Below, piece after piece: positions 52,733-61,597 of a DNA stretch of 64,000 nt. The position numbers were made by a program, and so were the translations under genes. Position 1 is the first letter of the stretch; each line of letters starts with the position of its first letter. Below the pieces are notes generated by a model, which did not search any database, was not told the DNA's origin, and was given only the letters and a program-made list of their open reading frames with translations. The DNA is from QYOJ01 sp964616825 (GTDB lineage Bacteria > Bacteroidota > Bacteroidia > Bacteroidales > FEN-979): contig CAZTSX010000008.1 in the NCBI GenBank assembly GCA_964616825.1, positions 1 to 64,000 on the forward strand. Reading direction: 5' to 3'.

Positions 52733-53860
52733 CTATAGCAAAGTTAATATATCTATCAGATATTTGCAATTCTTTTTGTTGTCATAAAGAGATATCAGGA
52801 CCTCTTTTCGTGTTGTAATATCTTCAGGTGTGAACTCTATGGCAAAGAGTTGAGAGATCTCTTTCCGGAATTCTGTTACAGAAGTAGCAATCCGGCAAAC
52901 CGAATCAAGCCCCGTTCCGGTAAGCATTCCCGGGTTGACCAGACAGAACCTTCCATGAAAGAGAGCATTCAACAGCTTCAACTTGAGTCCGGTTGGCTGG
53001 AAGGTGACCATCAGGTTGATTTGTGCATGCTGTATCAGATCGAACATCTCATTATCATCAGGGGTTTCAACCAGCCTGATATTTGGTCTCTCCCCGATCA
53101 GTTTGACTAGTTGCCCGGGAGGGTTGAGCCCGGCGATCACCAGCTCGGGCATGTTGTCGAGCCAGATCTGTTTGATAATATAAGATACTGCCAGTGAGTT
53201 TTCCGGCACACTCAGCTTTCCCTGGTACAATGCGTATGAACCTTTACCGGGGATTGAGTTCACTTCATTATCCCTGTGGAATGAGGGAAGGTAAAGGACC
53301 TCTTTGGTTGGAAAAGCGGATTGAAGATACGCCTGGTCCACGTGTGAGACAGTGAGCATTTTATCCGAATGCCTGAGGATGGATTGGAATTTTTTCAGCC
53401 GGAAGCTCTCTGCATAGAAGAATGCTTTTTTCCAGGGAGATCTGGTTGCTTTAGCAAGATGATGGTAGTAGTGATGTTCAATATTGCTTTCACGATAGAT
53501 CTTAGCCCTCGACTTGATCTCAGGATTATCAAGCAATCCACACGTATGCAACCCTTCAAAAAGGATAGGGTAATCATCCTGAAGTAATCGTTCGAGGAGT
53601 GCTGTAGAATGTCGGCTGGCTACAATATATGGCGTTACCGAGAAGAGTTGAGAGAGACCTGTTCTCCGGGGATAGTAACAGACCTCAGCACAGATCTGCT
53701 CCAGCTCTTTCGCAGGCTTCCGGTGATACTCAAAACAGTGGAGAATCACGCTGACACCAGCGTCGTGAAGCATTTTGATCTTGTAATAAACATCAATCAC
53801 CCCCCCGTAATTAGGTGGGTATGGAATATCAAAGCTTATTATGTGAAGATTAAGGCTCAA
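52733..53860 (-). CDS. Glycosyltransferase, family 4-like
   Basis: 375 residues. It opens LHIISFDIPYPPNYGGVIDVYYKI, the N-terminal sugar-acceptor fold of GT-B enzymes (PPNxGG motif). The C-terminal half has LVIAGLNPPGQLVKLIG and ETPDDNEMFDLIQHAQINLM, the nucleotide-sugar side, but the usual E-x7-E motif is weak (FQPTGLKLKLLNALFHGRFCLVN). It overlaps the preceding glycosyltransferase by 11 bp, so the pair probably acts in one glycan pathway (LPS, capsule or glycoprotein). Donor and acceptor unknown. Confidence 0.85.
   Translation of the reverse strand: MSLNLHIISFDIPYPPNYGGVIDVYYKIKMLHDAGVSVILHCFEYHRKPAKELEQICAEVCYYPRRTGLSQLFSVTPYIVASRHSTALLERLLQDDYPILFEGLHTCGLLDNPEIKSRAKIYRESNIEHHYYHHLAKATRSPWKKAFFYAESFRLKKFQSILRHSDKMLTVSHVDQAYLQSAFPTKEVLYLPSFHRDNEVNSIPGKGSYALYQGKLSVPENSLAVSYIIKQIWLDNMPELVIAGLNPPGQLVKLIGERPNIRLVETPDDNEMFDLIQHAQINLMVTFQPTGLKLKLLNALFHGRFCLVNPGMLTGTGLDSVCRIATSVTEFRKEISQLFAIEFTPEDITTRKEVLISLYDNKKNCKYLIDILTLL
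52739..52769 (-). promoter_or_regulatory. Full Bacteroidetes promoter for the universal stress gene
   Basis: Minus strand: TTG (52769-52767), 20-bp spacer, TAACTTTG (52746-52739). Both elements and the spacing match the consensus TTG-N19-21-TAnnTTTG. It lies inside the last codons of the upstream gene, about 32 nt before ATG 52707. Confidence 0.75.
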
Positions 53861-54995
53861 AGTTCACGATTTCTTTTAACTTCGGTTCTTCATTCTCCCA
53901 GCAAAGATCCTCTGCTGCCTGTTGCAGATTCTCACGGAACACAATCAACCTTGTTTCGTTCATTAACATGCTGTCGATCTTCTCAGCGATATGCTTCGGA
54001 TCATGATTTTCCAGGATCTCTCCGATAAAATAATTGTCCAGGATCGCTTTCATTTCAGGGAACTGGGATATCAGCACCGGCACATTTGCCTGGATATAAT
54101 CGAGGAACTTATTTGGAAGACAGTAGTGATAATTCAGGCTGACATCTTTTTCAATCGATAATCCGATATCGGCCATCAGTGTATATGCATGAAGGTCCTG
54201 GAAAGGGATTTGTCCCGTTAAGATCACTTTGCCCGGCACTTTTTCATGGTTGACCAGCTCCTTTAGGCTCTCGTAAATATCTCCGATCCCGGCAATGATC
54301 AATTTAGCATCACTGCGAAGGTATTTCATAGCCTGAATTACCTCTTCCAGTCCCCGGTCAATGTTGACAGCCCCCTGGTAAATAATTACCTTCTGATGAG
54401 GTTCGATGCCAAGCTCCTCTTTGGGTTTCATTTTCCCTTTCTGTTTGCGGAACGGAACATTGCGAATGACAACGATTTCATTTCCGTAATCCTCATGATA
54501 AAGTTTTGCTATCGAGTTGTTTACAGCTATAACATGCTTTAACTTTGGGAATATCCTGTCCTCCAACCACTTCCAGATGCGTGTGGTCCGTTTGCGGCCT
54601 GACAATTCGGGCATTCCCCGAAAGTATTCGTGGCAGTCGTGGAGGTGGCCTATCCTCCCTCGGGAGAGGGGGAGGAAATTCTTTATACGGGAGGCCAGGA
54701 AACTGGCTAATAGTGTATCAAGGTCGTTCGATACAATCAGATCAGATTTATGAGCCAGCAGGTATAGAAAGAGCCGAATGTTGTATTCCGCATAGAAGAG
54801 AGGCCCTTTGTTGAATAAAAGTCGCATGCGGTGCATGCGGTAAGAACGGGAAGCGAGAGGCAGACTATGCTTCAGATTCCGGCCTGCAAGCATGACATCA
54901 TACCCGCAAGTCACCAGTGTGTGACAGGTGCGATCCACCCGTTGATCGGTAGTGAGATCATTCGTGACTGCAACGATCGCTTTTTTCAAATGCAT
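53850..54995 (-). CDS. Glycosyltransferase, family 4
   Basis: 381 residues, GT-B fold. The C-terminal donor side is well kept (VIIYQGAVNIDRGLEEVIQAMKYL, LIIAGIGDIYESL, ADIGLSIEKDVSLNYHYCLPNKFLDYIQANVPVLIS with the NKFxDY segment). The N-terminal half has VSNDLDTL and HEYFRGMPEL. Just before HEYF, an odd stretch (PLSRGRIGHLHDC) coded by an inverted C/G-rich sequence (54653-54676) replaces what is usually a strand ending YDSHEYF. It diverges from murB. Likely involved in surface polysaccharide assembly. Confidence 0.87.
   Translation of the reverse strand: MHLKKAIVAVTNDLTTDQRVDRTCHTLVTCGYDVMLAGRNLKHSLPLASRSYRMHRMRLLFNKGPLFYAEYNIRLFLYLLAHKSDLIVSNDLDTLLASFLASRIKNFLPLSRGRIGHLHDCHEYFRGMPELSGRKRTTRIWKWLEDRIFPKLKHVIAVNNSIAKLYHEDYGNEIVVIRNVPFRKQKGKMKPKEELGIEPHQKVIIYQGAVNIDRGLEEVIQAMKYLRSDAKLIIAGIGDIYESLKELVNHEKVPGKVILTGQIPFQDLHAYTLMADIGLSIEKDVSLNYHYCLPNKFLDYIQANVPVLISQFPEMKAILDNYFIGEILENHDPKHIAEKIDSMLMNETRLIVFRENLQQAAEDLCWENEEPKLKEIVNFEP
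54653..54676. repeat. Inverted C/G-rich element within a glycosyltransferase gene
   Basis: TCCTCCCTC and GAGGGGGAGGA form an imperfect hairpin with a GGGA loop. It resembles the intergenic C/G-rich hairpins near 39098 and 7074, yet here it lies in frame inside coding sequence. Confidence 0.45.
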
Positions 54996-55039
54996 CCGGA
55001 TGTTTCTTTAACAACGGTTCTGCAAGTTAAATATTTTAA

Positions 55040-55047
55040 TAAATTTG
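55040..55047 (+). promoter_or_regulatory. -7 promoter element TAAATTTG abutting murB
   Basis: TAAATTTG fits TAnnTTTG and ends 5 nt before ATG 55053. If used, the murB transcript would be leaderless. It also marks the upstream extension of the frame (to 54831) as untranslated. Confidence 0.45.
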
Positions 55048-55052
55048 AACCT

Positions 55053-56066
55053 ATGAATGTACGGGAGAATATATCACTTCAACCATATCACACCCTTGGG
55101 ACTAACGTAATCGCAAGGTATTTCGCCGAACTAACAAACGAAGAAGATCTTCTCCCATTCGTGTCTGCTCTGAGTAAGGATCATAAACCCATACTGATTT
55201 TGGGGGAGGGGAGTAACATCCTTTTCACAATGGATTTTCCCGGAACCGTGATCCGAATGAATAACAAAGGGATAATTGTTATAAATGAAACACCTGACCA
55301 TGTTACGATTCGTGTTGCTGCCGGTGAAGTGTGGGATGATGTAGTGCAATTCTGCGTTGATCAGGGATGGGGAGGTATTGAGAATCTTTCTCTTATCCCT
55401 GGCAAAATGGGCGCAGCACCAATTCAGAATATCGGAGCATATGGCGTTGAACTAAGGGATATATTGTGCGATATGGAGGCAGTACATCTGGAGAGGCTTG
55501 AAAAGAGAAGGTTTGCCAGGGAAGAGTGTCAGTTTGGGTACCGGGAGAGTATATTTAAAAATATCCTTCGGGGACAATATCTGATCCTGAATGTGACGCT
55601 GCGCCTCTCCAGGATCCCTGAGTTGAAACTGGATTATGGTTCCATCAGAAATGAGTTATCAGCTTTTGGGATACACTCTCCAACCATTAAAGATGTACGT
55701 GAAGTCGTATCCCGGATACGTAGACGGAAACTTCCTGATCCAGCGGAACTTGGGAATGCCGGAAGCTTCTTCAAGAATCCCGTGATCCGGGTTGATCAGT
55801 TTCAAAAGTTGAAACTGAACTATCCCGGAGTAGTTAGTTACCCCGATCCTGATGGCGTAAAGCTTGCTGCAGCCTGGTTAATAGAAACCTGTAACTGGAA
55901 AGGGAAACGGAAAGGTGATGCCGGCGTTCACCCTGCACATCCATTGGTGCTGGTTAATTACGGTAAAGCAACCGGGCAGGAGATCCTGGATCTGGCCTCC
56001 TTAATCAGGCAATCTGTGATATCACGGTTCGGGATTTTACTGGAACCCGAGGTCAATATCCTGTAA
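55053..56066 (+). CDS. murB: UDP-N-acetylmuramate dehydrogenase
   Basis: 337 residues from ATG 55053 (MNVRENISLQPYHTLGTN), the family's usual N-terminus; the open frame upstream overlaps the divergent glycosyltransferase gene and is not real. It has the FAD-binding ILGEGSNIL, GIENLSLIPGKMGAAPIQNIGAYGVEL, FGYRESIFK, the catalytic Ser in NAGSFFKNP, and a C-terminal EPEVNIL with the conserved Glu. It reduces UDP-GlcNAc-enolpyruvate to UDP-MurNAc. It resembles the E. coli (type I) enzyme in length. Convergent with the propeller gene across a shared palindrome. Confidence 0.96.
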   Translation: MNVRENISLQPYHTLGTNVIARYFAELTNEEDLLPFVSALSKDHKPILILGEGSNILFTMDFPGTVIRMNNKGIIVINETPDHVTIRVAAGEVWDDVVQFCVDQGWGGIENLSLIPGKMGAAPIQNIGAYGVELRDILCDMEAVHLERLEKRRFAREECQFGYRESIFKNILRGQYLILNVTLRLSRIPELKLDYGSIRNELSAFGIHSPTIKDVREVVSRIRRRKLPDPAELGNAGSFFKNPVIRVDQFQKLKLNYPGVVSYPDPDGVKLAAAWLIETCNWKGKRKGDAGVHPAHPLVLVNYGKATGQEILDLASLIRQSVISRFGILLEPEVNIL

Positions 56067-56090
56067 GGACGGGGCATGCCCCGTCCTTAC
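56063..56090. terminator. 28-bp perfect palindrome shared by two convergent genes
   Basis: GTAAGGACGGGGCA and its exact reverse complement form a loopless perfect palindrome. Its ends hold the murB stop (TAA 56064-56066) and the stop of the minus-strand propeller gene (TTA 56087-56089). It should form a strong hairpin in either transcript, but no T-tract follows. Bidirectional terminator or dispersed palindromic repeat. Confidence 0.75.
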
Positions 56091-58642
56091 AGAGTGATTA
56101 TCATTTTTCCTGAAAACGTGATATTTTCTCCTTCGATGTGTAGCAGATAGATTCCAGCAGGCAGGCGTTCTATGTCCACAATCTCTGCCAGATGGATCGC
56201 ACGACTGCCTTTTTTCAACCGGACGCCGTTTATGGTCCCCATAACCTTCCCGTTCATCCCGGTACATGTTATATTCAGACGTTCACTCTGTGGGAGATAG
56301 AACCGGATCGTGCTGACTGTTGTGACCGGGTTTGGAGCGATGGTGAGTCGGCCGGATCTCTTTGGCTGATTATCCGGAATGCCAGTCAGGATCTCGTCCA
56401 GACTTGCTGAATAGGTAGAGAGGCCATAGGTTCCGGCTACAATTTTACGGGTTGGTGCATGTATTTTCAAGGCACAAACAGGCACGGCCGGGATGTCATT
56501 CCAGATCCATTCCCAGCTATTGCCACCATCGATTGTTCCATACAATCCGGCATCTGTCGCTACAATTATTTTATCCGGAATATCGGGATCCAGGACGATG
56601 TCGTTTACAGGAAATTCGGGCAGGTTGCCTGAGATCTCTGTCCAGGTTTGTCCCAGGTCAGTAGATTTAAAAACATGAGGAAGAGGTTCATCCCAGCGGA
56701 AACCGGATAGTGTTGTATAAATCGTTTGCGAATTGAAGGGATCTGCTGCCACCCTTGTGATCCATCTGTCTGGTAGTCCGGCGGTGATATCTGTCCACTC
56801 CAATCCATCATTTGTAGAAATATGTACTTTTCCATCTCCGGCTCCTACGATGACGATCGATGGATCGAGCGGGGAGATAGCGATTGTCGTAATGGTGTGA
56901 AAATACTGGTTAATGCCTTTTGTCAGGTCATCACTGACAGGGATCCAGGTATTACCCTTGTTGAAACTCTTCCAGATCCGGTAAGTTCCGAAGAAGAGGA
57001 TAGATGGATCCAGGGGGTGCATAGCCAGTGGTGCCGACCAGTTGATCCGGTCGTTTTCCCAGTAGGAGGCGATGTAATTCATATTCCATCCTCCATCATC
57101 AGAACGAAACAGGTTTCCCCATTGGTATTCAGCATAGATCACGTTGGAATTGGTATAATCGACAAGAGTATACATGCCATCACCACCTAAGATCGGACTC
57201 CAGTTATCCACACCGCCAGTAAATGTCCGGATCGTATTGTTGTCCTGTGTGCCGCCATAGATGCGTTCGGGATTCAGATAATCGATATCGATGGCGTAGA
57301 ACTGAGTGATAGGCAGGTTGTTGATCTTGGACCACCAAATCCCGTAATTAGTACTCGTATATAAACCACCGTCATTACCCTCGATGATGGTTGATGTGGC
57401 TTCATCGATCACCATAGCATGGTGATCAACATGGATCGTGTTACCCGGTTGATCACTCCAGGAGCTTCCACCATTCTCCGATTTGAAGAGGCTAACACCC
57501 ATCACAAAAACCCTGTCAGGATTCGTGGGATCCACCCGAATCTGGCCAAAATACCAGCCGAAACTGCTGTTCATGCCATACAGGGCATTATCATTTGTCC
57601 GTGTCCAGGATTGTCCCCCATCCGTAGTTTTAAACACCCCTACTTCAAAATTCGGAAGGTCGTAGACTGCATAGAGAATATCCGGTTGCGATTTACAGAT
57701 AGTCAGACCAATCCTGCCCACATCCTGACCCGCCATCAGGCCATTCGTCAGTTCATTCCAGGTCTCCCCACCATCTGTTGTTTGCCAGATCCCGGAGGTG
57801 GTACCGAATGAGTTTCGATATTCCAATCCTCTTGTCCGCTCCCACATTGCGGCATATAGTATCTCCGGGTTGACAGGATGCTGAATCAGGTCGATAGCAG
57901 CTGTAGAGTCTGTTAAATACAGCATACGTTCCCAATTCTGACCACCATCTTCGCTCCGGTAAATTCCTCTTTCATCGCTGTATGAGAAGAGGTATCCACA
58001 TGCGGCGGCGAAAACACGTTGAGAGTTTGAATAGTCCACCAGGATCCGTCCGATGTAAGCAGAGTTATCCAGTCCGGAATGTGTCCAGTTTTCTCCGGCA
58101 TCAGTGGATTTATAAATGCCGTTTCCCCAGAAGCTGTAACTTGACGAATTGGCTTCACCGGTACCGGCATAAATGATATCCGGATCGTTCGGATCAATGG
58201 CAATATCACCAATCGAGATCACCGGAATATCGTTGAAGAGGTTGTCCCAGGTCTCCCCACCATCTGTGGTTTTCAGGACCCCACCCGTTGCTGCTCCCAC
58301 ATAGATTGTCTGAAGGTCACCGTCCGGAATTTCGATATCCGTTATCCGTCCGCCTATGTTTGTTGGCCCGGATAACGTCCATGGGGTATTCCTGGAAGAG
58401 CCCTGATCAATTAATGCTTGCGCCTGGTTGACTGCAACATGAAACGCTTCAGGTTTAATCCGGTCATATGGATAGATCCGTTGCATAGCCATCCAGTCGT
58501 TTGGTTCCAGTGTTGATCTTTCAATCTGACAGTCAGCACTTTGCAATTTAACTTGAACAATAAATGTAATGAGAATGATCAAGAACAGAATTGCAATTGG
58601 AATGAAATGAAAATTCGCCGGTCCGGGGATGATTTTTTTCAT
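56087..58642 (-). CDS. Asp-box/VPS10-like beta-propeller protein with T9SS type A sorting domain
   Basis: 851 residues. The N-terminal signal anchor (IPIAILFLIILITFIVQ) precedes about ten Asp-box-type blades (KTTDGGETWDNL, KSTDAGENWTHS, RSEDGGQNWERM, QTTDGGETWNEL, KTTDGGQSWTRT, KSTDLGQTWTEI) with IDPNDPDIIYAGTG-like linkers, as in BNR/sortilin-like or GH74-like propellers. No GH74 catalytic Asp pair could be confirmed. The C-terminus (LTIAPNPVTTVSTIRFYL ... LPAGIYLLHIEG ... GKMIITL) is a type A sorting domain, so it is probably released or displayed on the surface by T9SS. Confidence 0.9.
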   Translation of the reverse strand: MKKIIPGPANFHFIPIAILFLIILITFIVQVKLQSADCQIERSTLEPNDWMAMQRIYPYDRIKPEAFHVAVNQAQALIDQGSSRNTPWTLSGPTNIGGRITDIEIPDGDLQTIYVGAATGGVLKTTDGGETWDNLFNDIPVISIGDIAIDPNDPDIIYAGTGEANSSSYSFWGNGIYKSTDAGENWTHSGLDNSAYIGRILVDYSNSQRVFAAACGYLFSYSDERGIYRSEDGGQNWERMLYLTDSTAAIDLIQHPVNPEILYAAMWERTRGLEYRNSFGTTSGIWQTTDGGETWNELTNGLMAGQDVGRIGLTICKSQPDILYAVYDLPNFEVGVFKTTDGGQSWTRTNDNALYGMNSSFGWYFGQIRVDPTNPDRVFVMGVSLFKSENGGSSWSDQPGNTIHVDHHAMVIDEATSTIIEGNDGGLYTSTNYGIWWSKINNLPITQFYAIDIDYLNPERIYGGTQDNNTIRTFTGGVDNWSPILGGDGMYTLVDYTNSNVIYAEYQWGNLFRSDDGGWNMNYIASYWENDRINWSAPLAMHPLDPSILFFGTYRIWKSFNKGNTWIPVSDDLTKGINQYFHTITTIAISPLDPSIVIVGAGDGKVHISTNDGLEWTDITAGLPDRWITRVAADPFNSQTIYTTLSGFRWDEPLPHVFKSTDLGQTWTEISGNLPEFPVNDIVLDPDIPDKIIVATDAGLYGTIDGGNSWEWIWNDIPAVPVCALKIHAPTRKIVAGTYGLSTYSASLDEILTGIPDNQPKRSGRLTIAPNPVTTVSTIRFYLPQSERLNITCTGMNGKVMGTINGVRLKKGSRAIHLAEIVDIERLPAGIYLLHIEGENITFSGKMIITL

Positions 58643-58654
58643 GATTAATTGGAT

Positions 58655-59572
58655 TTAGTCAGTTTTAAGTGCACCGATCAACTCATTGATATCTTTTACG
58701 TTGTGTTTGAGCATATAATCTTCGATGCCCGCAATGATCTTCTCGGATATCGCGGGGTCGATGAAATTGGCTGTGCCAACCTGGATAGCGGACGCTCCGG
58801 CCAGTAGAAATTCAATAGCGTCTGTGGCGTTCATAATACCACCGAGACCGATCACCGGAACATGAACCGCTTTGCAGACTTGCCAGACCATCCTCAGCGC
58901 TACCGGTTTAATAGCCGGACCGGATAGTCCGCCGGTGATCGTAGAGAGAACCGGACGACGATTTTCTGCGTCGATAGCAATACCAAGCAATGTATTGATC
59001 AGGGTTAACGCATCTGCACCACCATCCACAACGGCTTTCGCGATATCAGTAATGCTGGTTACGTTGGGAGAGAGTTTGACCATCAACACTTTTTTGTAAA
59101 CTTCACGAACGACCCGGGTCACCTCCATCGACATGGCAGGTACGGTGCCAAATGCCATGCCTCCCTCTTTTACATTGGGGCAGGATATGTTCAGCTCGAT
59201 AGCAGGGATCTTATCCAGTTCGTTGATCTGTTCAGCAACCTGGACATACTCTTCTACTGTTGAGCCGGATACGTTGACAATAATATTCGTGTCGAAACTG
59301 TTGATACGTGGGTAGATCTCTTTCACAAAATGGTCGACTCCCTTGTTCTGAAGCCCGACTGAGTTGAGCATCCCCGAAGGGGTTTCCGCCATCCGTGGAT
59401 AAGCATTCCCTTCGCGGTTGGATCCTGTTATGGCTTTGACAAAGATACCACCCAACCTGCCAACATCCATGAAGTCGTGGAACTCCTCGCCATAACCAAA
59501 GGTGCCGGATGCAGTAGTCACGGGGTTCTTGAATTCAAGTCCTGCGATATTTACTGATAAGTTTACTGCCAT
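58655..59572 (-). CDS. pyrD: Dihydroorotate dehydrogenase, catalytic subunit (type 1B)
   Basis: 305 residues. FMN-binding and active-site blocks are ASGTFGYGEEF, NSVGLQNKG, the catalytic Cys in ELNISCPNVKEGG, MVKLSPNVT, and GLGGIMNATDAIEFLLAGASAIQVGTA. The Cys (rather than Ser) and the neighbour pyrK identify class 1B, which passes electrons to NAD+. It overlaps pyrK by 10 bp. Fourth step of pyrimidine synthesis. Confidence 0.96.
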   Translation of the reverse strand: MAVNLSVNIAGLEFKNPVTTASGTFGYGEEFHDFMDVGRLGGIFVKAITGSNREGNAYPRMAETPSGMLNSVGLQNKGVDHFVKEIYPRINSFDTNIIVNVSGSTVEEYVQVAEQINELDKIPAIELNISCPNVKEGGMAFGTVPAMSMEVTRVVREVYKKVLMVKLSPNVTSITDIAKAVVDGGADALTLINTLLGIAIDAENRRPVLSTITGGLSGPAIKPVALRMVWQVCKAVHVPVIGLGGIMNATDAIEFLLAGASAIQVGTANFIDPAISEKIIAGIEDYMLKHNVKDINELIGALKTD

Positions 59573-60342
59573 TTCAATCGTTTTGTATTAAAAACTGGTC
59601 CTTCAACACAAACACGTTCATTCCCCTGATCCGTATGAGTGATGCAACAGAGACAAACACCGAAGCCACAGGCCATGGTATTCTCCAGTGACACCTCACA
59701 GTCAATGGTATGTTTCTTTGCTATTCTGGCAACTGCTTTCATCATTGGATCGGGGCCACAACAATAGATTTTTCCAAACGGCAGGGTTTCTTTATGAAAC
59801 AAAGAATGGTTAACAACGAGTCCTTTTTCGCCTTCCGTACCGTCATCAGTTGATACGAGCACTTCCCCGTATTTTGCATACTCCTCAATCTCCGACACCT
59901 CCTCTTTTGTCTGGAATCCAACCAGGATTGTCGGACGGATCTTATTTTGATTCAGGAATTGTGCCATAAGGAGTAGAGGGGCAGCGCCGCAGCCTCCTCC
60001 GACTAGTAATACATCTTTCACTGAGGGAAGGGAGAATGAGTTTCCCAGGGGGTAGATCACATTCAGGCTGTCACCCTCGCTTAGCAATCTCAACTGGTGT
60101 GTCCCACCTCCTTTGACCTGGATCAGCAGCCGGATGGTGTTCCTGCTGTGATTAACCTGATGAATAGAGAAAGGCCTTCTCAGGAAGGTAGTCGGGGAGT
60201 TTTCTACCCGTACCTGTACAAATTGCCCCGGAAGGATTAGTGGTAACTTTTCCGGGGCAAGAAGCTCTAAGAGAAAATGTCTTTTGTTCAGGGAAAAATT
60301 GCTAACAACAGTCAGGTCCTGAACAGATTTTCTGATTTCCAT
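59563..60342 (-). CDS. pyrK: Dihydroorotate dehydrogenase electron-transfer subunit
   Basis: 259 residues. An FAD-binding barrel (PGQFVQVRV, RRPFSIHQV), an NAD-binding domain (DVLLVGGGCGAAPLLLMAQFL, YCCGPDPMM) and a C-terminal 2Fe-2S cluster (CGFGVCLCC ... ERVCVEGP, four Cys) are present. It connects PyrD's FMN to NAD+. Upstream of and overlapping pyrD, so the two are translated together. Confidence 0.96.
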   Translation of the reverse strand: MEIRKSVQDLTVVSNFSLNKRHFLLELLAPEKLPLILPGQFVQVRVENSPTTFLRRPFSIHQVNHSRNTIRLLIQVKGGGTHQLRLLSEGDSLNVIYPLGNSFSLPSVKDVLLVGGGCGAAPLLLMAQFLNQNKIRPTILVGFQTKEEVSEIEEYAKYGEVLVSTDDGTEGEKGLVVNHSLFHKETLPFGKIYCCGPDPMMKAVARIAKKHTIDCEVSLENTMACGFGVCLCCITHTDQGNERVCVEGPVFNTKRLKWQ

Positions 60343-60356
60343 GCAGTGATGTTGAA

Positions 60357-61037
60357 TTAATTGCCCAAACGGCTTTGCATCTCTGAAATAATATCCTTGT
60401 ATTCTTTTAATACCCGATTATACTCTTTAAAATATTCATCATCTTTGACGCTAGTTACAGGTTTCCCCGACTCTTCACTGATGATTTTAATCTTGTAACT
60501 GAGAGGATCGGTAGAGGCCAGTTTAATGATAACCCTTGTGCGGATTGTATTCCGAAGGAAATGTTCTGTTTCCCAGGCGGTACGCATGTAGCCGGTTTCC
60601 CGGTCAGTTACCTCAACAACATCCATGTAGTTAGTGACGATCTGACTAAGGAGTTTCCATGCTTCCAGCTCAGGTTTCATGGTTTTAATCTCAATATCCT
60701 CATTGACAATATCGAGGGGCACTGAGGCGTCATAAGCATCGTCTTTTAGCAGAATAAGCCGGAAGGCTTTAGGTATAGGATTGCTCTCCTTAAAGTTGCA
60801 GTATTCAATGAACTCTGTACGGTAGCCTGTTTTTTCCACCCGTACTTTGATACATTCATTTTTCTCTACAATTAGCTCAGCCATTCCCTCACCAACAAAA
60901 TTGTCGTTTACATAGATCTTGGCATCGGATTCAGAAACCTGAAAGTCTATCTTTTTCTTTCCTGCCATTGCATCAAATCCATTGAACAGGATGAAAATAG
61001 CTGTAAGGAAAAATACAGAAGTGATTTTTGTTTTCAT
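60357..61037 (-). CDS. Exported protein with PEGA-like domain
   Basis: 226 residues. A signal peptide (KTKITSVFFLTAIFILFNGFDAMA) precedes a PEGA-like segment (DAKIYVNDNFVGEGMAELIVEKNECIKVRVEKTGY, residues ~35-70) and then an alpha/beta part (EAWKLLSQIVTNYMDVVEV, YKIKIISEESGK) of unknown family, ending in a helix. PEGA domains are small surface-layer-type beta domains. Minus strand, 15 bp upstream of pyrK, probably in one transcript with it. Confidence 0.78.
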   Translation of the reverse strand: MKTKITSVFFLTAIFILFNGFDAMAGKKKIDFQVSESDAKIYVNDNFVGEGMAELIVEKNECIKVRVEKTGYRTEFIEYCNFKESNPIPKAFRLILLKDDAYDASVPLDIVNEDIEIKTMKPELEAWKLLSQIVTNYMDVVEVTDRETGYMRTAWETEHFLRNTIRTRVIIKLASTDPLSYKIKIISEESGKPVTSVKDDEYFKEYNRVLKEYKDIISEMQSRLGN

Positions 61038-61089
61038 GTGGCTATACTTTTTCAGTTGTCACTCATTTACTTTTCTTCATTCAAAAACT

Positions 61090-61097
61090 CAAAGATA
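61090..61097 (-). promoter_or_regulatory. -7 promoter element TATCTTTG before the PEGA-like gene
   Basis: TATCTTTG (minus strand, TAnnTTTG) 52 nt before ATG 61037; no clear -33 at the standard distance. Confidence 0.45.
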
Positions 61098-61103
61098 CGA
61101 ATT

Positions 61104-61514
61104 TCAATCCTCTTCAGGTTTCTCCTCGTCTGAAAAATCAAGAAGATCACTTTTCAATAACAGATTATACCAGGTCAGAATCTTTTTGATATCTGATGTA
61201 TAGACCCGTTCCGGATCATACGCTGGCACCATCTCAGTGAAAAACTCCCGAAGTACCTTGCCATCTGTTTTGGAATCAATCGCCTCTTTCTCCTGCAGCT
61301 TGTCATGCATTGCTTTAAAAACATCTTTCAAAGGGATGTCTTCTTCGCTGGAGAAAATACTGATCTCTTCCAGCGTACTCATTTTCTCATGTCCGAATGC
61401 AGGAATCCGTTTTTGATCAACCAATGATTCAACAATGACGGCGTTTTTTGCCTGAGAGATCACTTTATAAAGGCCAGGCTTGCCCGCAATCGATAATATT
61501 TTACTCAACTCCAT
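61104..61514 (-). CDS. DUF5606 domain protein
   Basis: 136 residues. MELSKILSIAGKPGLYKVISQAKNAVIVESL is the standard opening of DUF5606, a small, apparently cytoplasmic family found in Bacteroidetes. The first ~60 residues form a small barrel-like domain, then helices (FFTEMVPAYDPERVYTSDIKKILTWYNLL) and an acidic tail. Function unknown. It has a good promoter directly upstream (61531-61561). Confidence 0.88.
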   Translation of the reverse strand: MELSKILSIAGKPGLYKVISQAKNAVIVESLVDQKRIPAFGHEKMSTLEEISIFSSEEDIPLKDVFKAMHDKLQEKEAIDSKTDGKVLREFFTEMVPAYDPERVYTSDIKKILTWYNLLLKSDLLDFSDEEKPEED

Positions 61515-61530
61515 TCAACGATTTTTTCGA

Positions 61531-61561
61531 CAAAAGTACAAAATTCAAACTCAAGACTCAA
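61531..61561 (-). promoter_or_regulatory. Full Bacteroidetes promoter for the DUF5606 gene
   Basis: Minus strand: TTG (61561-61559), 20-bp spacer, TACTTTTG (61538-61531), 16 nt before ATG 61514. Spacing and both boxes match the consensus. Confidence 0.72.
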
Positions 61562-61597
61562 AATAGAAGGCTGAAGACTATGCCTTTAACCAACAAT

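Noticed and set aside
54831..55052. N-terminal extension of the murB frame
   Set aside because: It overlaps the divergent glycosyltransferase and a promoter box; MurB similarity starts at 55053.
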